In this document: positions 51,931 to 60,891 of the stretch, piece by piece
Layout of the letters: each line of letters starts with the position of its first letter
Position numbering within the stretch: position 1 is the first letter of the stretch
Source of the DNA: Rhodospirillaceae bacterium
Lineage (GTDB): Bacteria; Pseudomonadota; Alphaproteobacteria; SP197
Direction: 5' to 3'
Assembly: GCA_002722885.1 (NCBI GenBank)
Contig: PBNE01000003.1
Span: 74,090 to 138,089, forward strand
DNA: 64,000 nt
Notes under the pieces: generated by a model
Told to the model about the DNA's origin: nothing
The model's input: only the letters and a program-made list of their open reading frames with translations
Database searches by the model: none
Position numbers and translations under genes: made by a program

Positions 51931-53850
51931 CTACTTTTTGTGCGGCGGGGCCAGATCCAGGGCGGGATTGCGGTCGAAGAAGCCCAGCGGCTTGAGTTTG
52001 AAGCCGGTGTATTCCATCGGCATGATCGGAAAGTCCTCCAGCCGTGGCACGTGGAACACACCCATCGTGTACCAGAGCACAAGGTCTTCATCCTTGAGCG
52101 AGCGATCGGCCCTGGTCCATTTCGGCAACCCGTCCCCGCCCAGGCTCTGTGACACATAACTCCCGCAAGGAAAGTCCTCGCCTTCCGCGTAACGGGTCAC
52201 CCAGAGGTCATGTTCGACAAACCCAGCCCGGTTCATGAACGGTGACCCCGGCTGGTGCATGGGTTTGATGTTGGCTTCGGGCATCAGCTTGTAGGCCGTG
52301 TGGCCACCCATTCGGTTCGTACGACCGCGGTTGATGACCTTCCAGTAACGTCCCAACTCCGGCTTGATGTCGCGCGCTGCCTGCGTCTCGCTTTCCAGCA
52401 GTGTTTCCCTCGCGCCATGGGCGTTGCCATGGGGGTTGTCGGGACCGGTCGGCACAAGGTCGGTCTCGACCTCGACCACAGCGTTGTCCGGACCATCGAC
52501 CTCCATGTCCAGACGCACATTGAAGTAGTGCTCGTGGATCATGCCGTTGACGTTGGGCGCGACCATCCGGCCATAGGCCGTCGGCTGGCCATCCTCGACC
52601 GCGCCGCAATAGAGGATGCCGGTTAGCTTGGCCTCGAACTCGATCGTGCCGTCCTGATAGAAGTACCAGAAGATGCCGTAGTCGTAGTTGCCCACCGTGT
52701 AGAACGACGACACCACCATCCGCCGGGACCGGCGCACCACGGTCTGGTGCGTGATCGGATTGGTGTGTTTCCAGAGAACACCATAGTCCTCTTCGTGCAT
52801 GCAGATGGCGTTGGGATAACGCACCACCTCACCTCGGCCATTAGCGATGTGGACATCGAGATAGTGGATCTCGCCCAGGCAGTCGCAGCCCAGCGTCAGC
52901 GCGTTCACGCAGGTGCCGAACACGGTCTCGCCCAGATCGAACGAATGGTTGCGAAAGTAGTCGTTGGCGGTTTCCGCGTAGGGCACCACCAGTTCGGTGA
53001 GTGAAGCCCGATAGATGATCGGCCGATCGTTCTCGCCGTCGCGATAGCCGATGGTGTGAAGCACCATGCCTTCGCGTGGCGTGAAGCCGACGCGGAACGA
53101 CCAGTTTTCCCAGGTCACGAGCTGTCCGTCGACCTGGAAGCCCGGGCCGTCCGGCTGGGTGATGTCGAGACGGGCCGGCGCGGCACGAAGCTGTTCCTGT
53201 GACTCCGACTGGTAGTTGCCGGTTTCCGGCGGGATCGGTTTGACGCCGAAGTCCTCGACCCGCAGCACGGTCATCTCGTTGAGGTCGACCACCGGAACGA
53301 GGCCATCGATCGCGCGGACGTGGGGGTTGTCGCCGGGCGTTTCGACATAAAAGGCATGGGCGCGCATCAGCCGCCGCGTCGCCTCTTCCTCGGTCCCGAA
53401 GTTGCCCTGCGTCATGTTCTCGACATTGACCTTGTCGAGGTCGGTGATGCCGCGCTTCCTGAGGCCTTCGATGAAATCGGGATGGACTTTGACCAGTGCG
53501 GCCATCTCCTCAAGTTCTTCGTTAATGATCCTCGTCTGGACACCCGGAAGGTATTCCCAGGAGACGAGGCGGTCGTCATCGAGCGAGACCCGCCCTTCAA
53601 ACACCTTGCCTGCCGTACGGTCCTGCACCGCCACAAAAGCATCACGCCGGATCGCCTGACTGTCCCTGAAGGCGCGAACAACTGATTTGTCGGGCTCCTG
53701 AAGCATCACGGTTTCGAAAAGGGCACGCTCGTCGATCGAGGTCTCGCGACGGACGATCGCAATGACCTGCTCGAGCTCATCGGGCGTCAGCGGATCCAGC
53801 GGATGCTTTACCTCGATCGTGTCCGGAATCTCAATGCTCTTGGTGGCCAT
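51931..53850 (-). CDS. Copper amine oxidase (primary-amine oxidase)
   Basis: From ATG 53850 the 639-residue protein is a full copper/topaquinone amine oxidase. The cofactor tyrosine is Y389 in VGNYDYGIFWYFYQDG. Copper-ligand histidines appear in GMIHEHYFNVRLDME and MGVFHVPRLEDFPIMP. It has the upstream DLNEMTVLRVEDFGVKP and REGMVLHTIGYRDGENDRPI regions. There is no signal peptide, so it is probably cytoplasmic, as for Arthrobacter-type enzymes. It oxidises primary amines such as tyramine or phenethylamine to aldehydes, releasing NH3 and H2O2. It converges on the MbnP-like relic. Confidence 0.95.
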   Translation of the reverse strand: MATKSIEIPDTIEVKHPLDPLTPDELEQVIAIVRRETSIDERALFETVMLQEPDKSVVRAFRDSQAIRRDAFVAVQDRTAGKVFEGRVSLDDDRLVSWEYLPGVQTRIINEELEEMAALVKVHPDFIEGLRKRGITDLDKVNVENMTQGNFGTEEEATRRLMRAHAFYVETPGDNPHVRAIDGLVPVVDLNEMTVLRVEDFGVKPIPPETGNYQSESQEQLRAAPARLDITQPDGPGFQVDGQLVTWENWSFRVGFTPREGMVLHTIGYRDGENDRPIIYRASLTELVVPYAETANDYFRNHSFDLGETVFGTCVNALTLGCDCLGEIHYLDVHIANGRGEVVRYPNAICMHEEDYGVLWKHTNPITHQTVVRRSRRMVVSSFYTVGNYDYGIFWYFYQDGTIEFEAKLTGILYCGAVEDGQPTAYGRMVAPNVNGMIHEHYFNVRLDMEVDGPDNAVVEVETDLVPTGPDNPHGNAHGARETLLESETQAARDIKPELGRYWKVINRGRTNRMGGHTAYKLMPEANIKPMHQPGSPFMNRAGFVEHDLWVTRYAEGEDFPCGSYVSQSLGGDGLPKWTRADRSLKDEDLVLWYTMGVFHVPRLEDFPIMPMEYTGFKLKPLGFFDRNPALDLAPPHKK

Positions 53851-54337
53851 GGCTGTCCTCATGCGTCAGAAGCCCAGAGGTTACGCCGGAGACCGAGGGA
53901 ATCAAGAAAGCTGACCATGACTTTCCCCAAGCTTGCCCCGGGAGACGATGAGGTTGTCCGCAGGCCAGCGGCATGACCAGGTTGGCGGGAGATTCCTAGG
54001 GGAACCTAGATGTCACAGACCAACGTCGTGATCTTCCACACCGGCGACCATCGCCGCCATGTATAGATCGATGGCTCCCAGGGATCCGAAATCCGCACGG
54101 GCGTGTTCGCCCGGCGCGGTGCAGTGTTTTGCTGATGCGGGGGCTATCTAGATGCAAACGGTACCCATCTTAAATGAGGGTTCCATTTAGACGTCTGTGT
54201 TGGTGGGCTGGCGAAGAGAGCGCTCGGGATCCCGGTTCCTGATGTCTGAGGCGGCGAACCAAGAACACGTTTTCCGTAGATTTTCCGTACGAAATCTTTT
54301 TGGCCGTCGTCGAATCAAGTTAAGTGCTTGAAAAACC
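53851..54337. other. Gene-poor region left of the tRNA-Glu island
   Basis: Between the amine oxidase start and the left att repeat no intact gene is seen. It holds the possible sulfatase start relic at 54010–54135 and AT-richer DNA near 54270–54320. No promoter or repeat could be assigned with confidence. Confidence 0.45.
54010..54135 (+). pseudogene. Possible sulfatase N-terminal relic
   Basis: The frame SQTNVVIFHTGDHRRHV, TAG (54064–54066), IDGSQGSEIRTGVFARRGAV ends at TGA 54133. It resembles the start of formylglycine sulfatases (NVVxxHTDDxG … IRTPVFDRLAREGAVF), but it is short and diverged. The call rests on this likeness only. Confidence 0.3.
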
Positions 54338-54354
54338 TTGGCGACCCCTAGGGG
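54338..54354. repeat. Left direct repeat of the tRNA-Glu 3' end (att site)
   Basis: TTGGCGACCCCTAGGGG is identical to 60892–60908, the 3' end of the tRNA-Glu gene (acceptor and part of the T stem). The upstream neighbour CTTGAAAAACC is also similar to CTTGAGAAAGCT at the right copy. It is the expected mark of integration at a tRNA gene. Confidence 0.75.
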
Positions 54355-54604
54355 CTACACCGCCAAATAGAAGAAATTCAGGTTTTCTGCGGGCTAGAGC
54401 CCACCCAGTGTGTCAGAATTAGTGAGGGTTTGTACCAGTATCCTATACCAGACATCATCATTTCTAATATGGTAACGCCCTGGGTAGGAGCGTGTCGTCG
54501 ACCACTGCAGAGAGACCACGGATAGTGCCGTCATCTTCGACCAGGGCGGGCTGTTCCGTTCCCTTAGGGCCATGGCGCAACAGTCGCATGGATGTGCTTC
54601 TCTC
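54355..54604. other. Left inner end of the island, no gene seen
   Basis: About 250 nt between the left att repeat and the stop of the hydratase gene. It carries the two TTGTACCAG/TATACCAG motifs near 54430–54451 and otherwise nothing I can assign. Confidence 0.45.
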
Positions 54605-55387
54605 TCAGCCGAAGGTCACGCTAACTGAGCCCAACCCGGCAAAGTCGGCGCGGAAACGATCGCCCGGCACGGCGTCGGTAGCCCGCACGCAGGAACCAGG
54701 CAGCACGATCTGGCCCGCCTCCAGCACGACGTTGAACGCCGCCAGACGATTGGCGAGCCACGCGATCGCATTGGCAGGATGGTTCAGGATCGCGGCGCCT
54801 GCACCGGTCTCCGCAACCTCGCCATTTTTCCACATCACGGCACCGAGCGTTGGCAAGTCCATCGCGCCCGGCTGCACGGGCTGACCACCCAGCACGACCG
54901 CGGCCGAGGATGCGTTGTCGGCCACTGTGTCAAGCAAGCCTATCTTCCAGTCTCGAACGCGGCTGTCGACGATTTCGAACGACGGTAGCAAAAACTCAGT
55001 AGCCCGCATCACGTCGGCCAACGTGCAGCCAGGACCACATAGCTCGCGGCCGAGAACAAACGCGATCTCGATCTCCACCTTTGGTGCGCAAAAACGTGTG
55101 GCTGCTACGGTCGCGCCATCGTCGATGAACATGTCGTCAAGCAGATGTCCGTAGTCAGGCTCGTCGACGCCGAGAAGCTGTTGCATAACGCGTGCGGTGA
55201 GACCGACCTTGTGGCCCTTAATGGTGCGACCATCGTCGACTCGGCGATTGATGTTCAGCAGCTGTATGGCATAGGCGTCGTCCAGATCTATCTCAGGCCA
55301 GGTCGTGATCAGCGGGTCGATGGGCGCCGATGATTGCTCAGCCTCGAAGAGGGCATCAGCGGCAGACTGACGCTGTGATTCATTCAT
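54605..55387 (-). CDS. 2-Hydroxypenta-2,4-dienoate hydratase-type enzyme
   Basis: The 260-residue protein matches MhpD/BphH-type hydratases of the fumarylacetoacetase-related family: DAYAIQLLNINRRVDDGRTI, GHKVGLTARVMQQLLGVDEP, DYGHLLDDMF, PKVEIEIAFVLGRELCGPGC and SFEIVDSRVRDWKIGLLDTV. The KVG and E-x-E metal-binding residues are present. It adds water to the dienoate left after meta-cleavage and C–C hydrolysis, giving 4-hydroxy-2-oxo acids. It is the last gene of the operon, and the aldolase that should follow is missing. Confidence 0.9.
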   Translation of the reverse strand: MNESQRQSAADALFEAEQSSAPIDPLITTWPEIDLDDAYAIQLLNINRRVDDGRTIKGHKVGLTARVMQQLLGVDEPDYGHLLDDMFIDDGATVAATRFCAPKVEIEIAFVLGRELCGPGCTLADVMRATEFLLPSFEIVDSRVRDWKIGLLDTVADNASSAAVVLGGQPVQPGAMDLPTLGAVMWKNGEVAETGAGAAILNHPANAIAWLANRLAAFNVVLEAGQIVLPGSCVRATDAVPGDRFRADFAGLGSVSVTFG

Positions 55388-55402
55388 GGTCCTTCGCTTT
55401 CC

Positions 55403-55951
55403 TTAGAAGAGCACCGAAAGGCTCGGCGCCAGAATGACCGACTGGTCGAGCAGAACCCGGCGGTCCGCGATGCGCCAGTCGCCCTGCTCGTCAGCTACAA
55501 GCCGATCGTGGCGTTCGCCGGCGAAGACATGGGTCCGTGTCTCCAGACGATTGGCATAGAGGATGAAGTTGGAGCGAACTTTGCGAGAGCCATCAGACTG
55601 TGGTGCCACACGCACGTTACCGATGATACGACGTGTCCGGGTCGCCGGCTGCTCGGACCAGTCGACCTCGGATTTGAGACGCGCGACGCGGTATCCAAGC
55701 GTTGTCCGATCATCGTCAAAATGGGCGAGTTCATCGGGTGCGCCTACGGCTCGCTCGGCGTTCTTGTAATCGACATTGCGTCGGATGGGGACGACGTACG
55801 ACGTTTCGTCAGTGAAGAGGTCGAGCCAATCATCGAAAAGTCGGTCATCGAGGAGCTCGGCCTCGTGGAAGAGAAAGCTCTCGATCTGATGCTGGAGTTC
55901 AAGGGTGGCGGCCTCGCCCTCTCGCGCAGCCTGCACCTTACTCTGCGGCAT
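55403..55951 (-). CDS. Aromatic-ring-hydroxylating dioxygenase β subunit
   Basis: The 182-residue protein has the cystatin-like β-subunit fold: LQHQIESFLFHEAELLDDRL, FDDWLDLFTDETSYVVPIRR and VDWSEQPATRTRRIIGNVRV, ending DWRIADRRVLLDQSVILAPS. It lacks metal sites, as expected, and supports the α subunit in an α3β3 oxygenase. It overlaps the α-subunit gene by 14 nt. The hydratase gene follows after 15 nt. Confidence 0.95.
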   Translation of the reverse strand: MPQSKVQAAREGEAATLELQHQIESFLFHEAELLDDRLFDDWLDLFTDETSYVVPIRRNVDYKNAERAVGAPDELAHFDDDRTTLGYRVARLKSEVDWSEQPATRTRRIIGNVRVAPQSDGSRKVRSNFILYANRLETRTHVFAGERHDRLVADEQGDWRIADRRVLLDQSVILAPSLSVLF

Positions 55952-57284
55952 CGATCATAGCCTCCTCGAGATTGTGCGTTTGTGGGCGATCCCGGGACGA
56001 CATGAGGCTAAGCCAACGGTGGAAGAAGCCACGCGATGCCATCTCGCCAATCACCGGTCCCATCCGGCCGTCGCTGTCCGGAGACGAACCGTTGCGCCCA
56101 AGACTCGACTGTAGGTTCATGGGCGTCTTGCGCACCTGCGGGCTGGTGAGGTTGTTCTGGATGGTGACCCAGTTCTCGCCGTCATCCTGCTCATAGAGCC
56201 CGCTCGCACCGAAGGTGAGCACCGTAAAGCGGCGAAAGGCGTCTTTCACATCATCGGGCGCGTCTGCGTCGACAAAGACATAAGCCCACACCTCCATCTC
56301 ATCGGGCGATTTGGGATGCCACACGCGAAGCGTCGGAATGGACGAGTAGAGCCAGGAGAAGTTGGGAAAGATCGTGCCGTGGCTTTCCATGCGCCGTCGG
56401 TCGTCGCCAATGCGTTCTGTGACAGCGGCCCGTGTTTTCTCGATGTAGCGCAGCAGAACCGTCGGAAGCAGTGCGGCGTCAGACGGTCGTTCCTCTTCGG
56501 CAATCCACCATCCGAAGCCGTGCCCGTGCGGACTGCTGTACTGGTGCCCATGGATTGTGTCCTTCAGCGGATCATGGTCTAGATCATCCGCAGAGAGCAG
56601 CGAGTAGGGCGACTTGTGCGTCGTATATGTATGGTACATGTCGCTGGCAAACTGTTCGGCAGCGAACTTCCAGTTGGCTCGGATACGCCATTTGATGATT
56701 CCGCCAACAAACTCAATCCCTGCCGGAGACCGGTCGAGCGACGCGTCGAGATAGTACGCGATATCGCCCATCTCTTCGGCGAGCGGCGGCACGTCCTCAT
56801 CAAAGCAGCCGAAAATCAGACCCCTGTAACTCTCGATACGCGGTACTTGTTTAAGACCCCAGGCAGCCTTGTCGACGATACCCTCGTACTGATCCTTGAG
56901 CGGCATACCAGTGAGCCGGCCGTCGGCGGCATACGACCAGCCGTGATACTTGCATGTGAAGGCCCGAGCGTTGCCCTCATCCTCGCGGCAGACGCGCATG
57001 CCGCGATGCCGACACATGTTGAGGAACGCCTTCACCGAGCCGTCCCGCTGGCGCACGACGATGACCGGATCAAGGCCCATATAGGTCGTCACATAGTCGC
57101 CGGCCTTCGGAAGCTGGCTGTCATGGGCAAGAAACAGCCAGCTTCGACCAAAGATACGCTCCATTTCCACGTCGAAAATGGCTTGGTCGGTGTAGACCTC
57201 AGGACCGATCAAACCGTGTTCGGCGTCAACCAAGCGCTGCAGGTCAGGTGTCATTTCGTCCGCATGCTGTGCTCGGGGTGTCAT
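55938..57284 (-). CDS. Aromatic-ring-hydroxylating dioxygenase α subunit
   Basis: The 448-residue protein has a Rieske cluster CRH (C91, H93) and CKYH (C111, H114) and a mononuclear iron site in AAEQFASDMYHTYTTH (H218, H223). IESYRGLIFGCFDEDVPPL and RANWKFAAEQFASDMYHTY are typical of biphenyl/benzene-type dioxygenases. It would make a cis-dihydrodiol from an aromatic substrate with O2. The ferredoxin and reductase that supply electrons are not encoded in the island, so they would have to come from elsewhere. It adjoins the extradiol dioxygenase gene with a 1-nt gap. Confidence 0.95.
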   Translation of the reverse strand: MTPRAQHADEMTPDLQRLVDAEHGLIGPEVYTDQAIFDVEMERIFGRSWLFLAHDSQLPKAGDYVTTYMGLDPVIVVRQRDGSVKAFLNMCRHRGMRVCREDEGNARAFTCKYHGWSYAADGRLTGMPLKDQYEGIVDKAAWGLKQVPRIESYRGLIFGCFDEDVPPLAEEMGDIAYYLDASLDRSPAGIEFVGGIIKWRIRANWKFAAEQFASDMYHTYTTHKSPYSLLSADDLDHDPLKDTIHGHQYSSPHGHGFGWWIAEEERPSDAALLPTVLLRYIEKTRAAVTERIGDDRRRMESHGTIFPNFSWLYSSIPTLRVWHPKSPDEMEVWAYVFVDADAPDDVKDAFRRFTVLTFGASGLYEQDDGENWVTIQNNLTSPQVRKTPMNLQSSLGRNGSSPDSDGRMGPVIGEMASRGFFHRWLSLMSSRDRPQTHNLEEAMIDAAE

Positions 57285-57285
57285 G

Positions 57286-58152
57286 TCAGCTCTCCAAAGG
57301 TCGTTGGTGTCCCCAAACGCTTTCGGCTGTCATATCGGTGACTTCCCAACTCGCCTCGTCTACCTGCAGGCCGCCCCAACCTAGTTCGACGGCAAAATCG
57401 GAGGGCGATTGGGCATAGAAGGAAAACATGCGGTCATTGGTATGGCGGCCCAGCTCGTAGGCGATCGGTGCCTTCCCCGCGCGGCAAGCGTCGCGGGCAA
57501 GGCCAACACCGTCCATGTCGTCGACCTCGACCATGAGATGATCGAACCCGACGTCGAGTCCGAGCTTGGCGTCTGCGTTACCAATAGCAATCGCGTGCTC
57601 GCGCGGCCCACAACGATAGAAGTGTACGTCGCCGCCAGCGAAACGATCGCTGAGACGAAACCCAAGAGCCTCGTAGAGCTCACACGTTTCGGTGTAGCGC
57701 TGCGCGACGACAAAGACATGCCCCATGCCCAGGTCACCGGTGACGAATCCGTGGCCGTGGCCGCAGCGCGTGGGCAGTGGACCCCGCTCTCGGCCATGGA
57801 AAATCTCAACCGGCTGCCCTCCTGGGTCGCTGAAGGTAATCATGCCGGCCACACCGCGAGAGGCACTGAGTTCGTCTCCGTCATGATAACTGACGTCCAG
57901 GCCTCGATTTTCTACAACAATCGCCGCGGCCTTTAGGCCGTCTGGCGTCGCAGCTTCCCAGCCGATCGCTGCGACGCGCTCAGTTTTTCCGCTTTCAACC
58001 TTCAGGCGCCAGACGTGATCGTCCATACGCAAGTGCAGACAACCGTTCTCGCCCTCGATTACTTCCATCCCGAGAACTTCGGACCCAAAGCCGCGCCACT
58101 CGGCGATGCGTTGGGTCTCGAGGACGAGATATCCCAATCCGGTTACATTCAT
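57286..58152 (-). CDS. Extradiol (meta-cleavage) ring dioxygenase, BphC-like
   Basis: The 288-residue two-domain VOC protein starts NVTGLGYLVLETQRIAEWRG. It has the iron ligands H145 (MGHVFVVAQ), H205 (GFDHLMVEVDD) and E256 (FAVELGWGG), the class-I extradiol pattern of 2,3-dihydroxybiphenyl 1,2-dioxygenase and HsaC. It opens a catechol ring next to the hydroxyls. The start overlaps the end of the dehydrogenase gene by 4 nt. Confidence 0.93.
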   Translation of the reverse strand: MNVTGLGYLVLETQRIAEWRGFGSEVLGMEVIEGENGCLHLRMDDHVWRLKVESGKTERVAAIGWEAATPDGLKAAAIVVENRGLDVSYHDGDELSASRGVAGMITFSDPGGQPVEIFHGRERGPLPTRCGHGHGFVTGDLGMGHVFVVAQRYTETCELYEALGFRLSDRFAGGDVHFYRCGPREHAIAIGNADAKLGLDVGFDHLMVEVDDMDGVGLARDACRAGKAPIAYELGRHTNDRMFSFYAQSPSDFAVELGWGGLQVDEASWEVTDMTAESVWGHQRPLES

Positions 58153-58973
58153 GGCTGTCTCCCATTGGCGTTAACGGCTGCAGCGGCATCGCGTCCCCAG
58201 ACGCCTGCGCCCGCATCGCACGCATGGATCGAGCCTGTCACGACGCTGCCGTCTCGCCGCGATGCGAGCAGTACATAGTGCCCAGCATAGTCCTCTGGCC
58301 GCGGCGCGATAACGAGCGGCGACCAGTTGCGCATGATGCCGTCAACATCCTGCGCGCCATAGGAGGTCGACTCCAGGTCGAATGCCGCCGGTCCGCGAAG
58401 ATCTGTGGCCATGCCGGAAGGTGCTACCCCGTTGACGCGCACCTCAGGTGCCAATTCCCAGGCAAGCTGGCGCACCAAACCGACAAGGGCGTGTTTGGTG
58501 GCCGTGTACAGCGCGCCCCCGCCACCCGGATAGAAGGCCGCATTCGACAGCGTGAAGAGCAACGTGCCGCGAGTGGCGCGCAGGTCGTTGAGAGCAGCTC
58601 GCGCCCCCAAAAGGCCGGCCTTTACGTTTACACCGAAGAGCTGATCAAAGGCCGGACCGATCGTCTCAGGCGCCATCTTCGCGATGCCGGTGTCGAAGTC
58701 CCAGAGACCGGCATTCGCGATAAAGCAGTCCAGCGCACCGAAACGCTCCACCGTGGCGGCGACCGCTGAGGCGTTATCATCGTAATGCGTTGCGTCGCCT
58801 GTTGTGACTGAAATGTCGTCGCCGAAGTCGAACTGCAACGCCGCTGACTTCTCCTTAGAGATCTCCAGTACGCCAACGCGGGCGCCTTCCTCGAGAAAAC
58901 GCGCGACGATGGCACGGCCGAGGCCAGAACCTCCACCGGTCACCACGGTGACTTGTCCGTCAAGGGCGCCCAT
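58149..58973 (-). CDS. cis-Dihydrodiol dehydrogenase (SDR, BphB-like)
   Basis: The 274-residue SDR starts ALDGQVTVVTGGGSGLGRAI, with FGALDCFIANAGLWDFDTGI, FTLSNAAFYPGGGGALYTAT and KHALVGLVRQLAWELAPEVR (YxxxK) followed by VNGVAPSGMATDLRGP, close to BphB/BnzE-type dehydrogenases. It oxidises the cis-dihydrodiol to a catechol with NAD. It sits 6 nt after the hydrolase gene and overlaps the extradiol gene, in pathway order. Confidence 0.92.
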   Translation of the reverse strand: MGALDGQVTVVTGGGSGLGRAIVARFLEEGARVGVLEISKEKSAALQFDFGDDISVTTGDATHYDDNASAVAATVERFGALDCFIANAGLWDFDTGIAKMAPETIGPAFDQLFGVNVKAGLLGARAALNDLRATRGTLLFTLSNAAFYPGGGGALYTATKHALVGLVRQLAWELAPEVRVNGVAPSGMATDLRGPAAFDLESTSYGAQDVDGIMRNWSPLVIAPRPEDYAGHYVLLASRRDGSVVTGSIHACDAGAGVWGRDAAAAVNANGRQP

Positions 58974-58979
58974 CGGCGA

Positions 58980-59921
58980 TCACCTGCCACCTTTGATGAA
59001 GTCGATGAGCACCTGATCGTGCTCCTCAGGTTTTTCCCACTGGGGCCAATGGGCCGCATCTTCCATCAGGTAGAACTTGCAGCCCGGGATGGCCGACGCG
59101 AAGTACTCGCCCAGATCCGGGCCCTCGCCGGGGTTGTGCTCGGTCCAGAACACCAAGCCCTCCGGCTCGAAGTGCTTGAGGTCGCTCTCGACCCACTGAG
59201 GATCGAGATCCCAGGGATCGTCCTTGCCCATGTCGACACTGAAGAACTGACGCATCGCGGCGTTGATATCGGGATCCTGGTAAAGCCGCACCCGGATTTC
59301 CGCCATCTCATCAGTCATGCGGTCGGGCGAGACCACCAGCCACTCGAGCCGCTTTCGCATGATTTCGAAGGTCGGTTTGGTGATCGCCTGATAGGACAGC
59401 GCAGCAAGTTCGCTGTGATCGGACTCAGGCGTCACGAAGTCGGTCTTATCGAGCTTCACGCGGCCTACCCCGGTGTTCATGATCATCTTGCCGGAGCGTT
59501 CCGGATAGCGCAGGCCGAACTCGAAGGCGATCTGGCCGCCCATGGATTCGCCTTCGATATGTGCGCGCTCGAAGCCATAAGCGTCCATGAGGTCGACAAC
59601 CGCATCGACTTGGAGGTCGTGGCGTTTCTTTGCGTCATAAGGCTCTTTTGAGCTGTAGCCGTGATAGAGCGCGTCGATCGCCAGAACATGAAAATGTTGG
59701 CCAAGGTTGGCCATGTTGCGGGCAAACGTCTCAGCATGGCCGCCGACGCCGTGGATCAGAATGAGCGGTTCGCCGGACCCGCACTCGATGACGCGGTGTT
59801 GCCAGCGCGGCCCCTTGACCATGCGCGTTTGGCAACCCAGAAGCTCCACAGCGATCGTGCTCCACCGATCGAGAGGCTGGCAGTCGACGGTGCGTGACAG
59901 ACTGAAATGCGGTGTGCCCAT
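58980..59921 (-). CDS. α/β-hydrolase, meta-cleavage-product hydrolase-like
   Basis: From ATG 59921, preceded by GGGGAGA, the 313-residue protein has LILIHGVGGHAETFARNM (oxyanion region), the nucleophile elbow GESMGG (S126) and the C-terminal histidine in EDAAHWPQWEKPEEHD. This is the BphD/MhpC/HsaD-type layout, splitting the ring-opened dienone into a dienoate and a carboxylic acid. It is the first gene of the operon and is divergent from tetR. An earlier start (59969) would run into the operator region. Confidence 0.88.
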   Translation of the reverse strand: MGTPHFSLSRTVDCQPLDRWSTIAVELLGCQTRMVKGPRWQHRVIECGSGEPLILIHGVGGHAETFARNMANLGQHFHVLAIDALYHGYSSKEPYDAKKRHDLQVDAVVDLMDAYGFERAHIEGESMGGQIAFEFGLRYPERSGKMIMNTGVGRVKLDKTDFVTPESDHSELAALSYQAITKPTFEIMRKRLEWLVVSPDRMTDEMAEIRVRLYQDPDINAAMRQFFSVDMGKDDPWDLDPQWVESDLKHFEPEGLVFWTEHNPGEGPDLGEYFASAIPGCKFYLMEDAAHWPQWEKPEEHDQVLIDFIKGGR

Positions 59922-59978
59922 GGTGGCGTCTCCCCTTTGGCCAAATTGGTTAGGGAGTCTTAGCGGCATTTAATAATA

Positions 59979-60005
59979 AAGCCAATATTCATTTTAATAT
60001 GGCTT
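59979..60005. promoter_or_regulatory. Inverted-repeat operator candidate for the TetR regulator
   Basis: AAGCCAATATT…AATATGGCTT forms an imperfect inverted repeat (one-base bulge) in the AT-rich 147-bp gap between the catabolic operon and the divergent tetR. Its size and place suit a TetR-type operator controlling both directions. Confidence 0.5.
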
Positions 60006-60068
60006 GGGTCTGCCGTTTGTAGGCTGCGCGTGCTATGCGTCTCGAACCTCCAAGGACGGTGACAGGAT

Positions 60069-60722
60069 ATGTGTGTTACGAAGATACGGACAGAGAGACT
60101 GATCGACCTTGACCAGCGGGGGGCACCGCAGCAGAAGCGTGCTCGCGAGGCGTTCGAGCGCATTTTGGCCGCGACCACGGACCTAATCGACGAGATCGGC
60201 ATCGACCGCATCACGACCATCAACGTGGCCGAGCGCGCCGGCGTCAACGTCAGCTCTCTCTATCGCTACTTTCCGAACAAATACGCTCTTGTGCAGTACT
60301 TGGCACGCCGGCTGGGCGAACGACAAAACGTCGCCGTCAATGCCTATTTGGAAACGGTTAACCCCGAGCGTCCGTGGCAGGAGGTCCTCGACGGCATCGT
60401 TGATGCGATGGTGGACGTGAGCTGCAAAGAGCGTGGCGCGGTGCCGTTGCAACGCGCACTTCTCGCTGTGCCGGAACTCCGCGAGGAGTATCGTCGCTCC
60501 GCCGAGGACGTAGGCACCAATCTGGAAAAGTTCCTGCAACGCTGGGGCGTCGACCTGCCCAGGGACCGGATCAACCTCATCATCATGTCCATGGGCGAGT
60601 GTTCGGCAGCCATGCTTGATCTCGCCGTTTCAAAAGGTGCGTCCTACAACAGGGATGTGGTGAGAGAGCTAAAACGCGTCTTCCGCGGGTATTTGGAGAC
60701 TTATCTCCATACAGACAACTGA
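60069..60722 (+). CDS. TetR-family transcriptional regulator
   Basis: The 217-residue protein has an N-terminal helix-turn-helix: ILAATTDLIDEIGIDRITTI, VAERAGVNVSSLYRYFPNKY, followed by a helical ligand domain. The preceding basic stretch (RGAPQQKRAREAFERI) is also typical. It diverges from the aromatic operon and probably represses it until a pathway intermediate binds. It is the last gene before the right end of the island. Confidence 0.92.
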   Translation: MCVTKIRTERLIDLDQRGAPQQKRAREAFERILAATTDLIDEIGIDRITTINVAERAGVNVSSLYRYFPNKYALVQYLARRLGERQNVAVNAYLETVNPERPWQEVLDGIVDAMVDVSCKERGAVPLQRALLAVPELREEYRRSAEDVGTNLEKFLQRWGVDLPRDRINLIIMSMGECSAAMLDLAVSKGASYNRDVVRELKRVFRGYLETYLHTDN

Positions 60723-60891
60723 GCCCGAAACGCAGACATAACTGTTACGCAAGCGGTCAACTTTACTGCTGTTAACCCCAATCAAGTTAATAGGCATCGC
60801 GACCAACTTTGTACCACCCCTTGTACCAGAAGGGGGCTCTGAACATCACAGAAGTCCTAAGAGTAAGGCGTATCAACGCCTTGAGAAAGCT
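60723..60891. other. Right inner end of the island
   Basis: Between tetR and tRNA-Glu there are two TTGTACCA motifs (60808–60816, 60821–60829) and no coding sequence. They mirror those at the left end of the island. Confidence 0.5.

Noticed and set aside
54313-60790. An 11-bp match AATCAAGTTAA at 54313–54323 and 60780–60790 as extra island border
   Set aside because: Its distance to the 17-bp core differs on the two sides (15 nt and about 101 nt), so it is not a consistent extension of the att repeat and may be chance.
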